Origin: Paracoccaceae bacterium | Lineage (GTDB): Bacteria; Pseudomonadota; Alphaproteobacteria; Rhodobacterales; Rhodobacteraceae | Assembly (NCBI GenBank): GCA_002683355.1 | Contig: NYTF01000085.1 | Span: 3,312 to 10,898 of the forward strand | DNA length: 7,587 nt | Reading direction: 5' to 3' | Shown: in pieces, positions 1 through 7,118 of the stretch | Position numbering within the stretch: the stretch's first letter is position 1 | Layout: each line of letters starts with the position of its first letter | The notes under the pieces: generated by a model | What the model was told of the DNA's origin: nothing | Seen by the model: the letters and a program-made list of their open reading frames with translations, nothing else | The model's database searches: none | Position numbers and translations under genes: made by a program

Positions 1-33
1 ATTAACGGACAGTTGATGATAAAAAAAATATAA
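1..33 (+). CDS. Possible C-terminal tail of an upstream gene (partial)
   Basis: Reading frame 1 is open from the window edge to a TAA at 31-33 and encodes the end INGQLMIKKI. The 'xNGQ/K-hydrophobic' ending resembles the tail of amidohydrolases such as imidazolonepropionase (HutI). That enzyme would fit as the neighbour of the formimidoyltransferase gene, which acts in the same histidine pathway. With only ten codons visible this is a suggestion from context; the other two + frames stop even earlier. About 49 bp separate it from the next start codon. Confidence 0.25.
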   Translation: MNGQLMIKKI

Positions 34-82
34 CCCTAATAGTAAAAATTAATTATTTAAAATTTTATTAAATACCTAGCAT

Positions 83-1774
83 ATGCAAAAACAACTCATA
101 GAATGTGTTCCAAATATTAGTGAGGGTCGTGATTTAAAAATTATAGAAACCATAGCTCAAATTGTTGAAACAGTTGATGGAGTTAAACTTTTAGATGTTG
201 ATCCTGGAAAAGCAACCAATCGTACCGTAATTACTTTTGTTGGGGAACCTCAACCAGTTATTGAGGCCGCTTTTAGATTGATAAAAAAAGCAGCAGAGCT
301 TATCGATATGAGTAAACATTCTGGAGAACACCCCCGGTTTGGTGCTACAGACGTTTGTCCATTGGTTCCTATTTCTGGAATTAGTTTAGAAGAAACTGCT
401 CATTACGCACACCAGTTAGGAAAACGTATTGGAAAAGAACTGGGAATACCTGGTTATTTTTATGAAAAAGCAGCTACCGAGGATAAAAGAAAAAACCTTG
501 CTAATTGCAGAAGTGGTGAGTACGAAGGCTTGTCTGCCAAACTATCAGATCCCCTTTGGAAACCTGATTTTGGCGCAACCGTTTATAATAAAGAGGTAGC
601 AAGAACTGGTGCCATTGCAATATCTGCTCGAGATTTTCTAATTGCTTACAATGTTAATTTAAACACCACCTCGACGCGAAGAGCCAATGCGATTGCTTTT
701 GATATTAGAGAAGCAGGAAGAATTAAAAGAGAAGGAAATCCAATTACTGGAAAAAAAATATTAGATGCAAATGGAGAACCCGAGCGAGTTCCGGGTAAAC
801 TTAAAGCGGTAAAAGGAATTGGTTGGTTTATCGATGAATACGGAATTGCTCAAATTTCTTATAACCTTACCAATATTACGATTACTTCCATGCATGAAGC
901 TTTTGATGAAAGTTGTAAAGCAGCATTAGCAAGAGGAATCAGAGTGACAGGTTCTGAGATAATAGGATTAATTCCACTGCAAGCCATGTTGGATGCTGCC
1001 GATTATTATTTGATAAAACAAAAGCGATCCCTAGGGATTTCAGAAAAGGAAAAAATAAATATTGCCGTTAAATCTTTAGGACTGGATGACTTAAAACCCT
1101 TTCATCCTGAAGAAAAGATCATCGAATATATGCTAACGAGTGATCAAAAAAAATTAATTGATTTTAAATTAAATGATTTTGCAGACGAAACTGCCGGAGA
1201 GTCTATGGCTCCAGGTGGCGGTTCTATTTCGGCATATGTTGGTGCTCTAGGAGTTTCTTTAGGGACTATGGTCGCTAATTTATCTGCACATAAAGCTGGC
1301 TGGGACGAACGATGGGATTTTTTCTCAGAATGGGCGATAAAAGGGCAAGAATATAAAGAACAACTTTTATTTTTAGTTGATGAAGACACCAATGCTTTTA
1401 ATAAAATTATCGATGGTTTTAGAATGCCTAAGGACAACGATTTAGAAAAGAAAATACGATTAGACGCGATAGAAGATGCTACCAAATACGCCACCGAAAT
1501 TCCATTTAAAGTAATGGAAACCTCCTTTAAATCAATGGAGGTGATGCAAGCGATGCTCCAGGATGGTCTAAAAAATTCGCTATCCGATGCAGGAGTTGGG
1601 GTACTTTGTGCCAGAGCGGCTGTAATTGGAGCCTACTTTAATGTTAGAATCAATGCTAAAGACATTAAAGACAGGGATTTTGCAACTGCTATTTTAAGCA
1701 AAGCGGCAATTATTTATGAAAAAACTATTGCTATGGAGCAAGAAACTATTTCTTATATCGATTCACAAATGTGA
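83..1774 (+). CDS. ftcD: Bifunctional glutamate formimidoyltransferase / formimidoyltetrahydrofolate cyclodeaminase
   Basis: This cytosolic enzyme moves the formimino group of N-formimino-L-glutamate, a histidine breakdown product, to tetrahydrofolate, then releases ammonia to give 5,10-methenyl-THF. The 563 residues match the length of the fused vertebrate FTCD. Residues about 4-181 form the N-terminal transferase subdomain, with the start motif IECVPNISEG and a GEHPR motif whose His83 corresponds to the catalytic His82 described for the pig enzyme. Residues about 182-325 form the second transferase subdomain (VNLNT at 191-195). Residues about 351-563 form the helical cyclodeaminase, with the hallmark APGGGS at 376-381. 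The ATG at 83 is chosen because the family motif begins five residues later. No clear Shine-Dalgarno or flavobacterial promoter is visible upstream. It may be cotranscribed with a histidine-utilisation gene outside the window. Recognition is secure. Confidence 0.95.
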   Translation: MQKQLIECVPNISEGRDLKIIETIAQIVETVDGVKLLDVDPGKATNRTVITFVGEPQPVIEAAFRLIKKAAELIDMSKHSGEHPRFGATDVCPLVPISGISLEETAHYAHQLGKRIGKELGIPGYFYEKAATEDKRKNLANCRSGEYEGLSAKLSDPLWKPDFGATVYNKEVARTGAIAISARDFLIAYNVNLNTTSTRRANAIAFDIREAGRIKREGNPITGKKILDANGEPERVPGKLKAVKGIGWFIDEYGIAQISYNLTNITITSMHEAFDESCKAALARGIRVTGSEIIGLIPLQAMLDAADYYLIKQKRSLGISEKEKINIAVKSLGLDDLKPFHPEEKIIEYMLTSDQKKLIDFKLNDFADETAGESMAPGGGSISAYVGALGVSLGTMVANLSAHKAGWDERWDFFSEWAIKGQEYKEQLLFLVDEDTNAFNKIIDGFRMPKDNDLEKKIRLDAIEDATKYATEIPFKVMETSFKSMEVMQAMLQDGLKNSLSDAGVGVLCARAAVIGAYFNVRINAKDIKDRDFATAILSKAAIIYEKTIAMEQETISYIDSQM

Positions 1775-1790
1775 TGATAGGATTATTTTT

Positions 1791-2216
1791 TTAAACATCG
1801 TAATATCCCAACTTAAGATGTCTTATTTTCATATCCATCATCTTAGCTATGAATTTTTTATTATTTCGATAATTTCTATTTTTCTTAAACTTGATAAAAT
1901 GACCGTTGGAGTGTATGCTAAACCTTTTGTTACTATAGGTTACAAGACGATAATAAGGCACAATCCACGAATAACGATCTAATTTATTTCCAAAATGAAC
2001 GATAACCCCTTTATCTCGTAATTCAATATTGGCATAACTAATAGCATTGGAGCGACTGTTTTTAGGTTGTAGTTGGGCACTTAATTCTTCTATGATGAGT
2101 CGGCTCGAACCAACACCTCGCATTTTAATTTTATTAAAAAATGAAAAAGGAGGTCCCACTAAAAGGTCACTTTCCTTTGAATAGTCTATATTTTTATAGG
2201 TAGTATTAAAAAGCAT
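1791..2216 (-). CDS. Conserved-looking hypothetical protein, last gene of the photolyase operon
   Basis: I do not recognise a named family for this 141-residue protein. It is basic, with no signal peptide, membrane helix or cysteine pair. The middle (about 60-112) alternates hydrophobic and polar residues in short stretches (YANIELRDKGVIVHFGNKL, RYSWIVPYYRLVTY, FSIHSNGHFIKF). This suggests successive beta strands, followed by a basic helix (about 115-134); a small PH-like barrel is possible but unproven. Its ATG overlaps the stop of the upstream Slr1343-like gene by one base (TAATG), a typical arrangement for translational coupling, so it is probably made together with the photolyase proteins. 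Its stop lies 16 bp from the stop of the convergent ftcD gene. Coding is supported by the tight junction and the long open frame; function is unknown. Confidence 0.75.
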   Translation of the reverse strand: MLFNTTYKNIDYSKESDLLVGPPFSFFNKIKMRGVGSSRLIIEELSAQLQPKNSRSNAISYANIELRDKGVIVHFGNKLDRYSWIVPYYRLVTYSNKRFSIHSNGHFIKFKKNRNYRNNKKFIAKMMDMKIRHLKLGYYDV

Positions 2217-3706
2217 TATTGGTTTTTTAAGTTTTCTAGAAACAGCTCCCCATTGGAGAGATGTTGATGTTGTTTCTCTTGAGGCATTTTATCGAACATT
2301 CTAACCAGCATTCCTAAGCGAGGATTGGATAAAAAGAAATCGCGATGAACATTCATAAAACGCCAAAATAAGCCATCCCAAACAGCTTGCCATTCTCCTT
2401 TTTTATAATTGCTCATTTTCATTAAATAATTACTACCACTGATATAAGGTTTTGAAGCTAATAAGCCTCCATCTGCAAATTGACTCATGCTGTATACATT
2501 GGTTACCATCACCCAATCATAGCTATCAATCGATAGTTCCATAAACCAACGGTAAACATCATCAGGATCAAACTCACATAACAACATGAAGTTACCTAAC
2601 ACCATCAAACGCTCAATATGATGGCAGTAACCGGTATCTAACAATTTTTTAATAGTGATATCTATAGGTGGAATACCCGTGGTACCATCGTAAAATGATT
2701 GCGGTATCTTCTTTTTAAAATTCCAGAAGTTGGTAGTTCGTGCATCAACCCCTCGGGCATCGTAAATACCTCTTACAAATTCTCTCCATCCAATGATTTG
2801 TCGAACAAAGCCTTCTGTTGAATTAATGGGAATATTGTTATGCTTTGCAAATGATAAACATTCTTCGATAACTTTTTTAGGGCTTATTAAACCAACATTT
2901 AACATGGGGGTTAAAACACTGTGGTTTAATATAGAATTTTCTGCTACAATAGCATCTTCATAGATACCAAAATCCATAAATCGATACTCAAAAAATTGAT
3001 GAAGCCATTTATGGGTCAAGTCAAAATTAATTGGGTAAAGTGGCGCATCGGTAAGGTTTCCTAAATGATTTGAAAAATTTTTAGCAACATAATTTTTTGC
3101 TTCTTCATAAAAAGGGTCGGTATCTGGAAAAATAATAGGAGGTGGTGTTTTTGTTTTTGGATATTTTTTTCGATTCTGAGTATCATAAGTCCAAGCACCT
3201 CCCTCGGGTTTTCCTGCTGTATCGAGAAGTATTCGATTATTTTTTCTTTGTTCAATATAAAAAGAAGTCTGATGGTACTTTTTTTTGTCCAATCTAAAGA
3301 AAGAAGTCAAATCATCTTTTGAATTTAAAAATAAGGGGGAAGTAAATTCTTTAAAGGTAAAACCTTCAGCTTTTAACCCCTTATTCAATCTTTTTTGAAG
3401 CCAATTGTCTGTGGGATCAATATAATTAATATGACTGTAACCTTTGCGTTTTAATGCTGGAATAAGAAAACGAATATCAGCTATTTTTTCAATGGACTCA
3501 ACATAGGTTACCGCTATATTTTTTTCTTTTGTCACATAATCTGCATACCATTTCATTGTTGCTCGGTGAAAAGCAATTTTTTGTTTATGGAATTTATAGT
3601 GTTTGAAAAATAAATATTCTTCAACTAAATAAATAGGTTCTTTGTTTTCAAAAATTGGAGAATTTTGAAATAATTGATGTGGAAATACTAAGTTTAAACT
3701 TTTCAT
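2216..3706 (-). CDS. Photolyase/cryptochrome-related protein, Slr1343/PhrB-like, without Fe-S cysteines
   Basis: This 496-residue protein belongs to the deoxyribodipyrimidine photolyase-related group (DPRP/FAD-binding), the branch that contains (6-4) photolyase PhrB and CryB. The N-terminal alpha/beta domain (about 1-135) starts with [19 protein letters not shown] at 169-179 matches the antenna-side 'GGKW..D..NR' motif. QIIGWREF (303-310), [15 protein letters not shown] (359-373) and MSQFADGG (407-414) mark the FAD domain; the paired His362-His363 matches the histidine important in (6-4) repair. The Fe-S-binding members carry four cysteines. Here the C-terminal cluster region reads [18 protein letters not shown] (433-450) with no cysteine, and the fourth site appears to be a proline near 347; the three cysteines present (283, 361, 377) are elsewhere. 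It starts on ATG overlapping the DUF2256 stop by 4 nt. The family is secure; repair versus photoreceptor role is undecided. Confidence 0.9.
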   Translation of the reverse strand: MKSLNLVFPHQLFQNSPIFENKEPIYLVEEYLFFKHYKFHKQKIAFHRATMKWYADYVTKEKNIAVTYVESIEKIADIRFLIPALKRKGYSHINYIDPTDNWLQKRLNKGLKAEGFTFKEFTSPLFLNSKDDLTSFFRLDKKKYHQTSFYIEQRKNNRILLDTAGKPEGGAWTYDTQNRKKYPKTKTPPPIIFPDTDPFYEEAKNYVAKNFSNHLGNLTDAPLYPINFDLTHKWLHQFFEYRFMDFGIYEDAIVAENSILNHSVLTPMLNVGLISPKKVIEECLSFAKHNNIPINSTEGFVRQIIGWREFVRGIYDARGVDARTTNFWNFKKKIPQSFYDGTTGIPPIDITIKKLLDTGYCHHIERLMVLGNFMLLCEFDPDDVYRWFMELSIDSYDWVMVTNVYSMSQFADGGLLASKPYISGSNYLMKMSNYKKGEWQAVWDGLFWRFMNVHRDFFLSNPRLGMLVRMFDKMPQEKQHQHLSNGELFLENLKNQ

Positions 3707-3831
3707 TTGTTTTTTCTGCAGCGTTCGCTACAATATTTTACTGCTTCCCAATCCTTTTTCCATTTTTTTCGCCAACTAAAAGGACGATCACATACTGGAC
3801 AAATTTTCTGAGGAAGATTTTTTTTATTCAT
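3703..3831 (-). CDS. DUF2256 small zinc-ribbon-like protein
   Basis: This 42-residue protein is encoded between the flavin reductase-like gene and the Slr1343-like gene. It has a CxxC at 11-14 (ICPVC) and a CxxxC at 34-38 (KYCSERC), separated by a basic, tryptophan-rich segment ([14 protein letters not shown]). This is the pattern of the DUF2256 family, which I recall as frequently encoded beside bacterial photolyase/cryptochrome genes. The four cysteines probably hold one zinc ion; a nucleic-acid or partner-protein contact is plausible from the positive charge but not shown. The ATG is 2 nt downstream of the preceding stop, and its TGA overlaps the next gene's ATG (ATGA, 4 nt). It is easily missed because of its size. 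No catalytic function is known to me. Confidence 0.9.
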   Translation of the reverse strand: MNKKNLPQKICPVCDRPFSWRKKWKKDWEAVKYCSERCRKNK

Positions 3832-3833
3832 TT

Positions 3834-4460
3834 TTAAAATTTTGGCACTTGTTCGACTCGTGCATATGGATGCGTTTCAATTTTTTTTAAGGTATAGTAA
3901 CTGTTCAGTCCTGAAATTCCTACACTGTTTGTCAGCTCTAAATCAATGTCATTATTGACAATAGCATTTTCTGGGATGATTAGTTGTTCTACTTCACCAA
4001 TGATCATGATGGTACCATTGTTTTTTATATCTAAGGATTCTTTAAAACACATTCCTATTTTTAAATTACTTTCTTTAACAAAGGGAGCTTTAAAATTTGC
4101 ATGATACTCCTCAGTTAATTTGCAACGCTCAAATTCTGATACTTCGGAATCAAATTTAGCAGAGGTATAATGTGCCTTTTTTATAAATTCAGGATGAATA
4201 TGATTTATGGTGTACTGGCCAGTCTTTTGGATATTGGTATAGGTATGTCCAAACTTTAATCTTCTGGGTCTGGATATAAATCCCAATAGCGGAGGATTAC
4301 TACCTAAGTGAACAACAGAACTAAAAATAGCCAAATTTGTTTTGCCTTCATCGTCAATAGTACCAATCAAATTTGCAGGCTTAATTCCGGTAATTGAATT
4401 GATAATTTTTAATCTCGATACACGATCTAATTCTTGTATTTGTTTATGAGTATATATCAT
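3834..4460 (-). CDS. Flavin reductase-like, FMN-binding split-barrel protein
   Basis: These 208 residues form a flavin reductase-like domain. Members bind FMN, and many use NAD(P)H to reduce flavin; others have unknown substrates. The barrel begins around residue 25, with [18 protein letters not shown] at 30-47 and [12 protein letters not shown] at 56-67, the flavin-phosphate-side region. TGQYTINHI (80-88) matches the family's 'TG.F.VN' strand. A helical insertion with [12 protein letters not shown] (100-111) and a strand [13 protein letters not shown] (127-139) complete the fold. It starts with ATG one base after the upstream photolyase stop and ends 2 nt before DUF2256. Since all three photolyase-type neighbours need FAD, reduced for repair, a role in supplying reduced flavin or maintaining the cofactor redox state is an attractive inference. 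The fold is secure; the substrate is not known. Confidence 0.85.
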   Translation of the reverse strand: MIYTHKQIQELDRVSRLKIINSITGIKPANLIGTIDDEGKTNLAIFSSVVHLGSNPPLLGFISRPRRLKFGHTYTNIQKTGQYTINHIHPEFIKKAHYTSAKFDSEVSEFERCKLTEEYHANFKAPFVKESNLKIGMCFKESLDIKNNGTIMIIGEVEQLIIPENAIVNNDIDLELTNSVGISGLNSYYTLKKIETHPYARVEQVPKF

Positions 4461-4461
4461 A

Positions 4462-5919
4462 TTAACGATTGTTTACATGGGTTTTAATTATACGCTTTTT
4501 CTCTTTTTGGACTATTGGATGTTTTTTATGATTCCATATTTTTGTTCGTGCAGTTTTGGCACTCTGCTTTAAATCGACAATAGGCTTGGGATAATGAGTC
4601 CCTATGTCAAGGCCATAAAAAAGTTGTTCCATCGCTGTCATGTTCCAAGGTTCATGGAGGTGCGAAATAGGAATATCGGCTAGTTCGGGAACCCATTTTT
4701 TTATAAACAAACCTTCTGGATCATGTTCATATGAATTTTTAACTGGATTGTATAACCGAATGGTATTTATTCCTGTTGTTGCGGCTTGCATCTGAAATTG
4801 GGGATAATGAATTCCTGGTTCGTAATCTAAAAAAAGGGTTGCGAGATGATAAACACCATCGCGCCAATCCTGATCTAAATTCATCGTAAAAAAAGAGACT
4901 AACATCGCACGCATTCTAAAATTAATCCATCCTGTTTGAATAAGTGCCCGCATGCAAGCATCAACGAGTGGATAGCCGGTTTTACCAAGTTTCCATGCAT
5001 CAATATAGTGTTGATTTTTTTCATGGATTAAAAACTCATAGCCTTTATTAATACAATGGGTTTCATAAGAGCATTCGACCTCAAATTTTTGTATAAAATG
5101 ACAATGCCACTTTAATCGGGTTAACATCCCATTAAAAGCCCTTTTGTTGTGTTGTCGGTTTGGGTGTTTACTAACAAACTGAAAGACTTGTTTTATACTC
5201 AAATTACCCCAAGCTAAAAAAGGAGATAGCCTACTACAACTTGATCTACTTTCATGGGGTTTCGAAATATATTTATGATAATTAGTACCCCTAAGTTCAG
5301 TAAAAGAGTTTAAATATTTCCAAGCATTTTTTGCTCCTGCAGGTTGAAATTGTTTAGGATAATTTTTAAGTGTTTTTTCGAATGCTTTAGGTAATAAAAA
5401 AGGATGCGTTATTTTTTTAAATTTTGCACGAGAATAATTGTTTGGTATCAGGGGCTCACTCATGGTTGTATACCATTTCTTGTTCCAATCTACTCTATTT
5501 TTTATACCTCGAAGGATCCCATCTCTCTGTGACTGAGACCAAACAATATCATTTTTTTTAGAAAACAATTCAATTTGTTGATCTCGATACCACGTTTTTG
5601 CTATGCCACTTTCGCGATAACTATAGATGTTTTTAATTTTATAATTGTTGTTTAAAAAACAAAAAACATCTAAAGCCTCCCCGTAAAATAACTCAACATT
5701 TCGATGGTACTTTGTTAACTCCAAATTAAGTCCTTGAATGGAATGATAAATAAACTGCAAATGTCTGTTGCTGGTATCTAAATGTTTGATCAAACTTGGC
5801 TCAAACATAAATACAATGAGATAAGGCAGACCCGATTTTTCTGCGAGAAATAATGGTTTATGATCTTGCAATCGTAAATCACGCTTTAACCAAACAATAT
5901 TGATTTCTTTTTTTATCAA
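4462..5919 (-). CDS. Cryptochrome/deoxyribodipyrimidine photolyase family protein, atypical active site
   Basis: The 485-residue protein has the usual order: an N-terminal antenna Rossmann domain (about 6-135, [15 protein letters not shown]) and a C-terminal FAD domain (about 220-450). FAD motifs are [14 protein letters not shown] (229-242), [15 protein letters not shown] (312-326), WINFRMRAM (331-339), [14 protein letters not shown] (400-413) and HEPW (422-425). Aligned by eye to E. coli CPD photolyase, several reference residues differ. Glu274 appears as Arg268, Asn341 as Phe334, Met345 as Ala338, Asn378 as Tyr372 (or His371), Trp382 as Gln376 and Trp384 as Gln378; Trp277 is kept as Trp271. 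The motif [12 protein letters not shown] replaces GGWQWAASTG. I recall similar motifs in many bacterial homologues, so this is probably a subfamily trait, not decay. The start is TTG, overlapping the upstream stop by 4 nt (TTGA); the only nearby in-frame ATG is followed at once by a stop. Function (repair or signalling) is uncertain. Confidence 0.88.
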   Translation of the reverse strand: MIKKEINIVWLKRDLRLQDHKPLFLAEKSGLPYLIVFMFEPSLIKHLDTSNRHLQFIYHSIQGLNLELTKYHRNVELFYGEALDVFCFLNNNYKIKNIYSYRESGIAKTWYRDQQIELFSKKNDIVWSQSQRDGILRGIKNRVDWNKKWYTTMSEPLIPNNYSRAKFKKITHPFLLPKAFEKTLKNYPKQFQPAGAKNAWKYLNSFTELRGTNYHKYISKPHESRSSCSRLSPFLAWGNLSIKQVFQFVSKHPNRQHNKRAFNGMLTRLKWHCHFIQKFEVECSYETHCINKGYEFLIHEKNQHYIDAWKLGKTGYPLVDACMRALIQTGWINFRMRAMLVSFFTMNLDQDWRDGVYHLATLFLDYEPGIHYPQFQMQAATTGINTIRLYNPVKNSYEHDPEGLFIKKWVPELADIPISHLHEPWNMTAMEQLFYGLDIGTHYPKPIVDLKQSAKTARTKIWNHKKHPIVQKEKKRIIKTHVNNR

Positions 5920-7019
5920 AAGATTAATTCTTTTTTACATTTTTTCCAGTACGAGAAAAAACTTGGATAATATCCTTTAACATCAAAAATAAAATCTCTT
6001 GGGAAACTATTCCCGCTGTAATGTGAGTTGAGCGGATGTTCCTTAAAGTTGACATCGTTTGGAGCATGATCTAAAATAAAATCAGTAAACTCACCGACGT
6101 ATATCTGAATAGTATCAATGTTATATTTGCAAAATTCCAACATAAAATTCATACTGTTCAGCGATATTGGATATTGATTGAAGTGAGAGGGTTCAAGTAA
6201 AAGTATTCTATTGGCAAGAATTTCTTGATCCCAAAGGGGATCTAAATTGTAAAAATTATAAATATAGGTAGGCCTTTTTGCATCAATTTTGATAGCGGTT
6301 TTGTCTGGTAAAGGGGTATTGAGCAAGCAAGCATCAGTCTCTAGTAGTTCTTTTGGTATTTGTAAATTCTGAAAATCGTCATAAGAGACATCTAAAAAAG
6401 TATTTGTTTGTTTAGTAAAACAATACTTATTTATATTGTTTTGATTTGCAAAATATTTTTTGTTGGAGTTTGTTCCAGCAACCCATTGCCAACTTAAAGC
6501 ATTACTTGCCCAATCTGCATCTAAAAGATGATAATACATCCATTTTGCAGGAATACGCCAATGACTTTGCGCTACATTACATGCTAATGAGGCGATATAC
6601 ATTCGAAGATGATTGTGCATGTAACCATTTTCGTAAAAGTTAATAATCGCAGTATCTATAGCTTTTATACCGGTATTGGCTTCTACAATAGATTTGGAAA
6701 TTGCAGTATTGGAAACTTTAAGCTGTTTGTTTTTTAAATCAAAATTAATATCATTTTCCTTGGCTATCCATACCTGTTGCCAGTAATCTCTCCAAGTTAG
6801 TTCTTGGATAAACTTTTCTGATTGTTTTACCGAATACCCTGAAGTTAAAACTTGTTGAAATATATCTTTTGTAGAAATAATACCTCTTGAGATATAGGGA
6901 GAAAGGTAAGAAACTGAACCATTGATGAAATTTCTAGTGTTCGCGTATTTAACCGGATTTATTTGATGAATACGTTGTTGTACATCAGAAAAGAATACAG
7001 GGAAGTTTATATTTTTCAC
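5916..7019 (-). CDS. NewPHL-type photolyase with inverted domain order
   Basis: In this 367-residue protein the FAD catalytic domain comes first and no N-terminal antenna domain precedes it. This is the inverted architecture described for NewPHL photolyases, which repair CPDs in single-stranded DNA. FAD motifs occupy about 25-200: [20 protein letters not shown] (30-49), ELTWRDYW (73-80), [10 protein letters not shown] (131-140) and [13 protein letters not shown] (167-179). The E. coli photolyase residues Glu274, Trp277, Asn341, Arg344, Met345, Asp372, Asp374, Asn378, Trp382 and Trp384 correspond to Glu73, Trp76, Asn136, Arg139, Met140, Asp167, Asp169, Asn173, Trp177 and Trp179, so CPD repair chemistry looks intact. 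Residues about 240-367 form a C-terminal alpha/beta-like domain ([21 protein letters not shown]) expected to cover the FAD site. The start is GTG; the upstream frame closes at TAA without an ATG. It is the first gene of the operon. Confidence 0.88.
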   Translation of the reverse strand: MKNINFPVFFSDVQQRIHQINPVKYANTRNFINGSVSYLSPYISRGIISTKDIFQQVLTSGYSVKQSEKFIQELTWRDYWQQVWIAKENDINFDLKNKQLKVSNTAISKSIVEANTGIKAIDTAIINFYENGYMHNHLRMYIASLACNVAQSHWRIPAKWMYYHLLDADWASNALSWQWVAGTNSNKKYFANQNNINKYCFTKQTNTFLDVSYDDFQNLQIPKELLETDACLLNTPLPDKTAIKIDAKRPTYIYNFYNLDPLWDQEILANRILLLEPSHFNQYPISLNSMNFMLEFCKYNIDTIQIYVGEFTDFILDHAPNDVNFKEHPLNSHYSGNSFPRDFIFDVKGYYPSFFSYWKKCKKELIF

Positions 7020-7033
7020 AAGATTATTTTGTG

Positions 7034-7064
7034 TAAATATATTAAATGTTTAACTATTTTACAA
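7034..7064 (-). promoter_or_regulatory. Candidate Bacteroidota-type promoter of the photolyase operon
   Basis: On the - strand a TTG (7064-7062) is followed after 20 nt by TATATTTA (7041-7034). This matches five of the six fixed positions of the Bacteroidota -7 box TAnnTTTG at the usual distance from a -33 TTG. Transcription would begin near 7028, giving a leader of about 10 nt before the GTG at 7019. Such boxes are weak and A/T-rich DNA gives chance matches, so support comes mainly from the location ahead of the operon and the interleaved inverted repeat. Confidence 0.45.
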
Positions 7065-7080
7065 TTTTGTTAAACATTTA
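7043..7080. promoter_or_regulatory. Perfect 12-bp inverted repeat, likely operator
   Basis: The arms TAAATGTTTAAC (7043-7054) and GTTAAACATTTA (7069-7080) are exact reverse complements, separated by 14 bp. Each arm also contains a near-palindromic TGTTWAACW core (TGTTTAACT at 7047-7055, TGTTAAACA at 7068-7076), spaced 21 bp start to start, about two helical turns. One core sits between the proposed -33 and -7 boxes and the other just upstream of the -33 TTG. This layout suits a dimeric or tetrameric regulator such as a MerR-type (LitR/CarH-like) protein, but the regulator identity is inferred. With a 14-nt loop and no following T-run it does not look like a terminator. Confidence 0.6.
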
Positions 7081-7118
7081 GTTGAGCAGAAAAAAGATAT
7101 AACAATCGTAAACGTGAT

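Larger units (their letters stand above)
1791..7019 (-). other. Six-gene photolyase/cryptochrome operon
   Basis: The six - strand genes from the NewPHL (first) to the 141-residue unknown (last) have junctions of -4, +1, +2, -4 and -1 nt. There is no room for internal promoters or terminators between them except inside coding sequence. No intrinsic terminator is visible at the 1775-1790 gap beyond the last gene. The shared theme is flavin: three FAD-binding photolyase-superfamily proteins plus a flavin reductase-like protein. One mRNA starting at the 7034-7064 promoter is the simplest reading. Confidence 0.8.

Noticed and set aside
1..82. Promoter for ftcD
   Set aside because: A TTG occurs at 13-15, but no TAnnTTTG-like box lies at the right distance; the A/T-rich DNA offers only poor matches.
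1144..1494. Open frame on the - strand inside ftcD
   Set aside because: It lies fully opposite the well-recognised cyclodeaminase domain and shows a low-complexity Ser/Lys-rich translation with no motif.
1763..1791. Bidirectional terminator between the convergent genes (TCACAAATGTGA plus a T-run)
   Set aside because: The stem is only 4-5 bp and lies within the end of ftcD, and the T-run is separated by about ten bases, so it is too weak to call.
1716..1982. Open frame on the + strand bridging the ftcD end and the opposite-strand 141-residue gene
   Set aside because: It overlaps two better-supported genes, has no leader and encodes no recognisable sequence.
3061..3255. Second - strand frame inside the Slr1343-like gene
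   Set aside because: It is nested in another frame of a clear family member, and its composition is dominated by Lys/Gln/Ile as expected of a shadow.
3655..3837. Open frame on the + strand opposite the DUF2256 gene
   Set aside because: The opposite strand encodes a cysteine-patterned DUF2256 protein fitting the operon exactly, which explains the region better.
6446..6643. Open frame on the + strand opposite the NewPHL FAD domain
   Set aside because: It is antisense to the most conserved photolyase motifs and its openness follows from the constrained coding strand.
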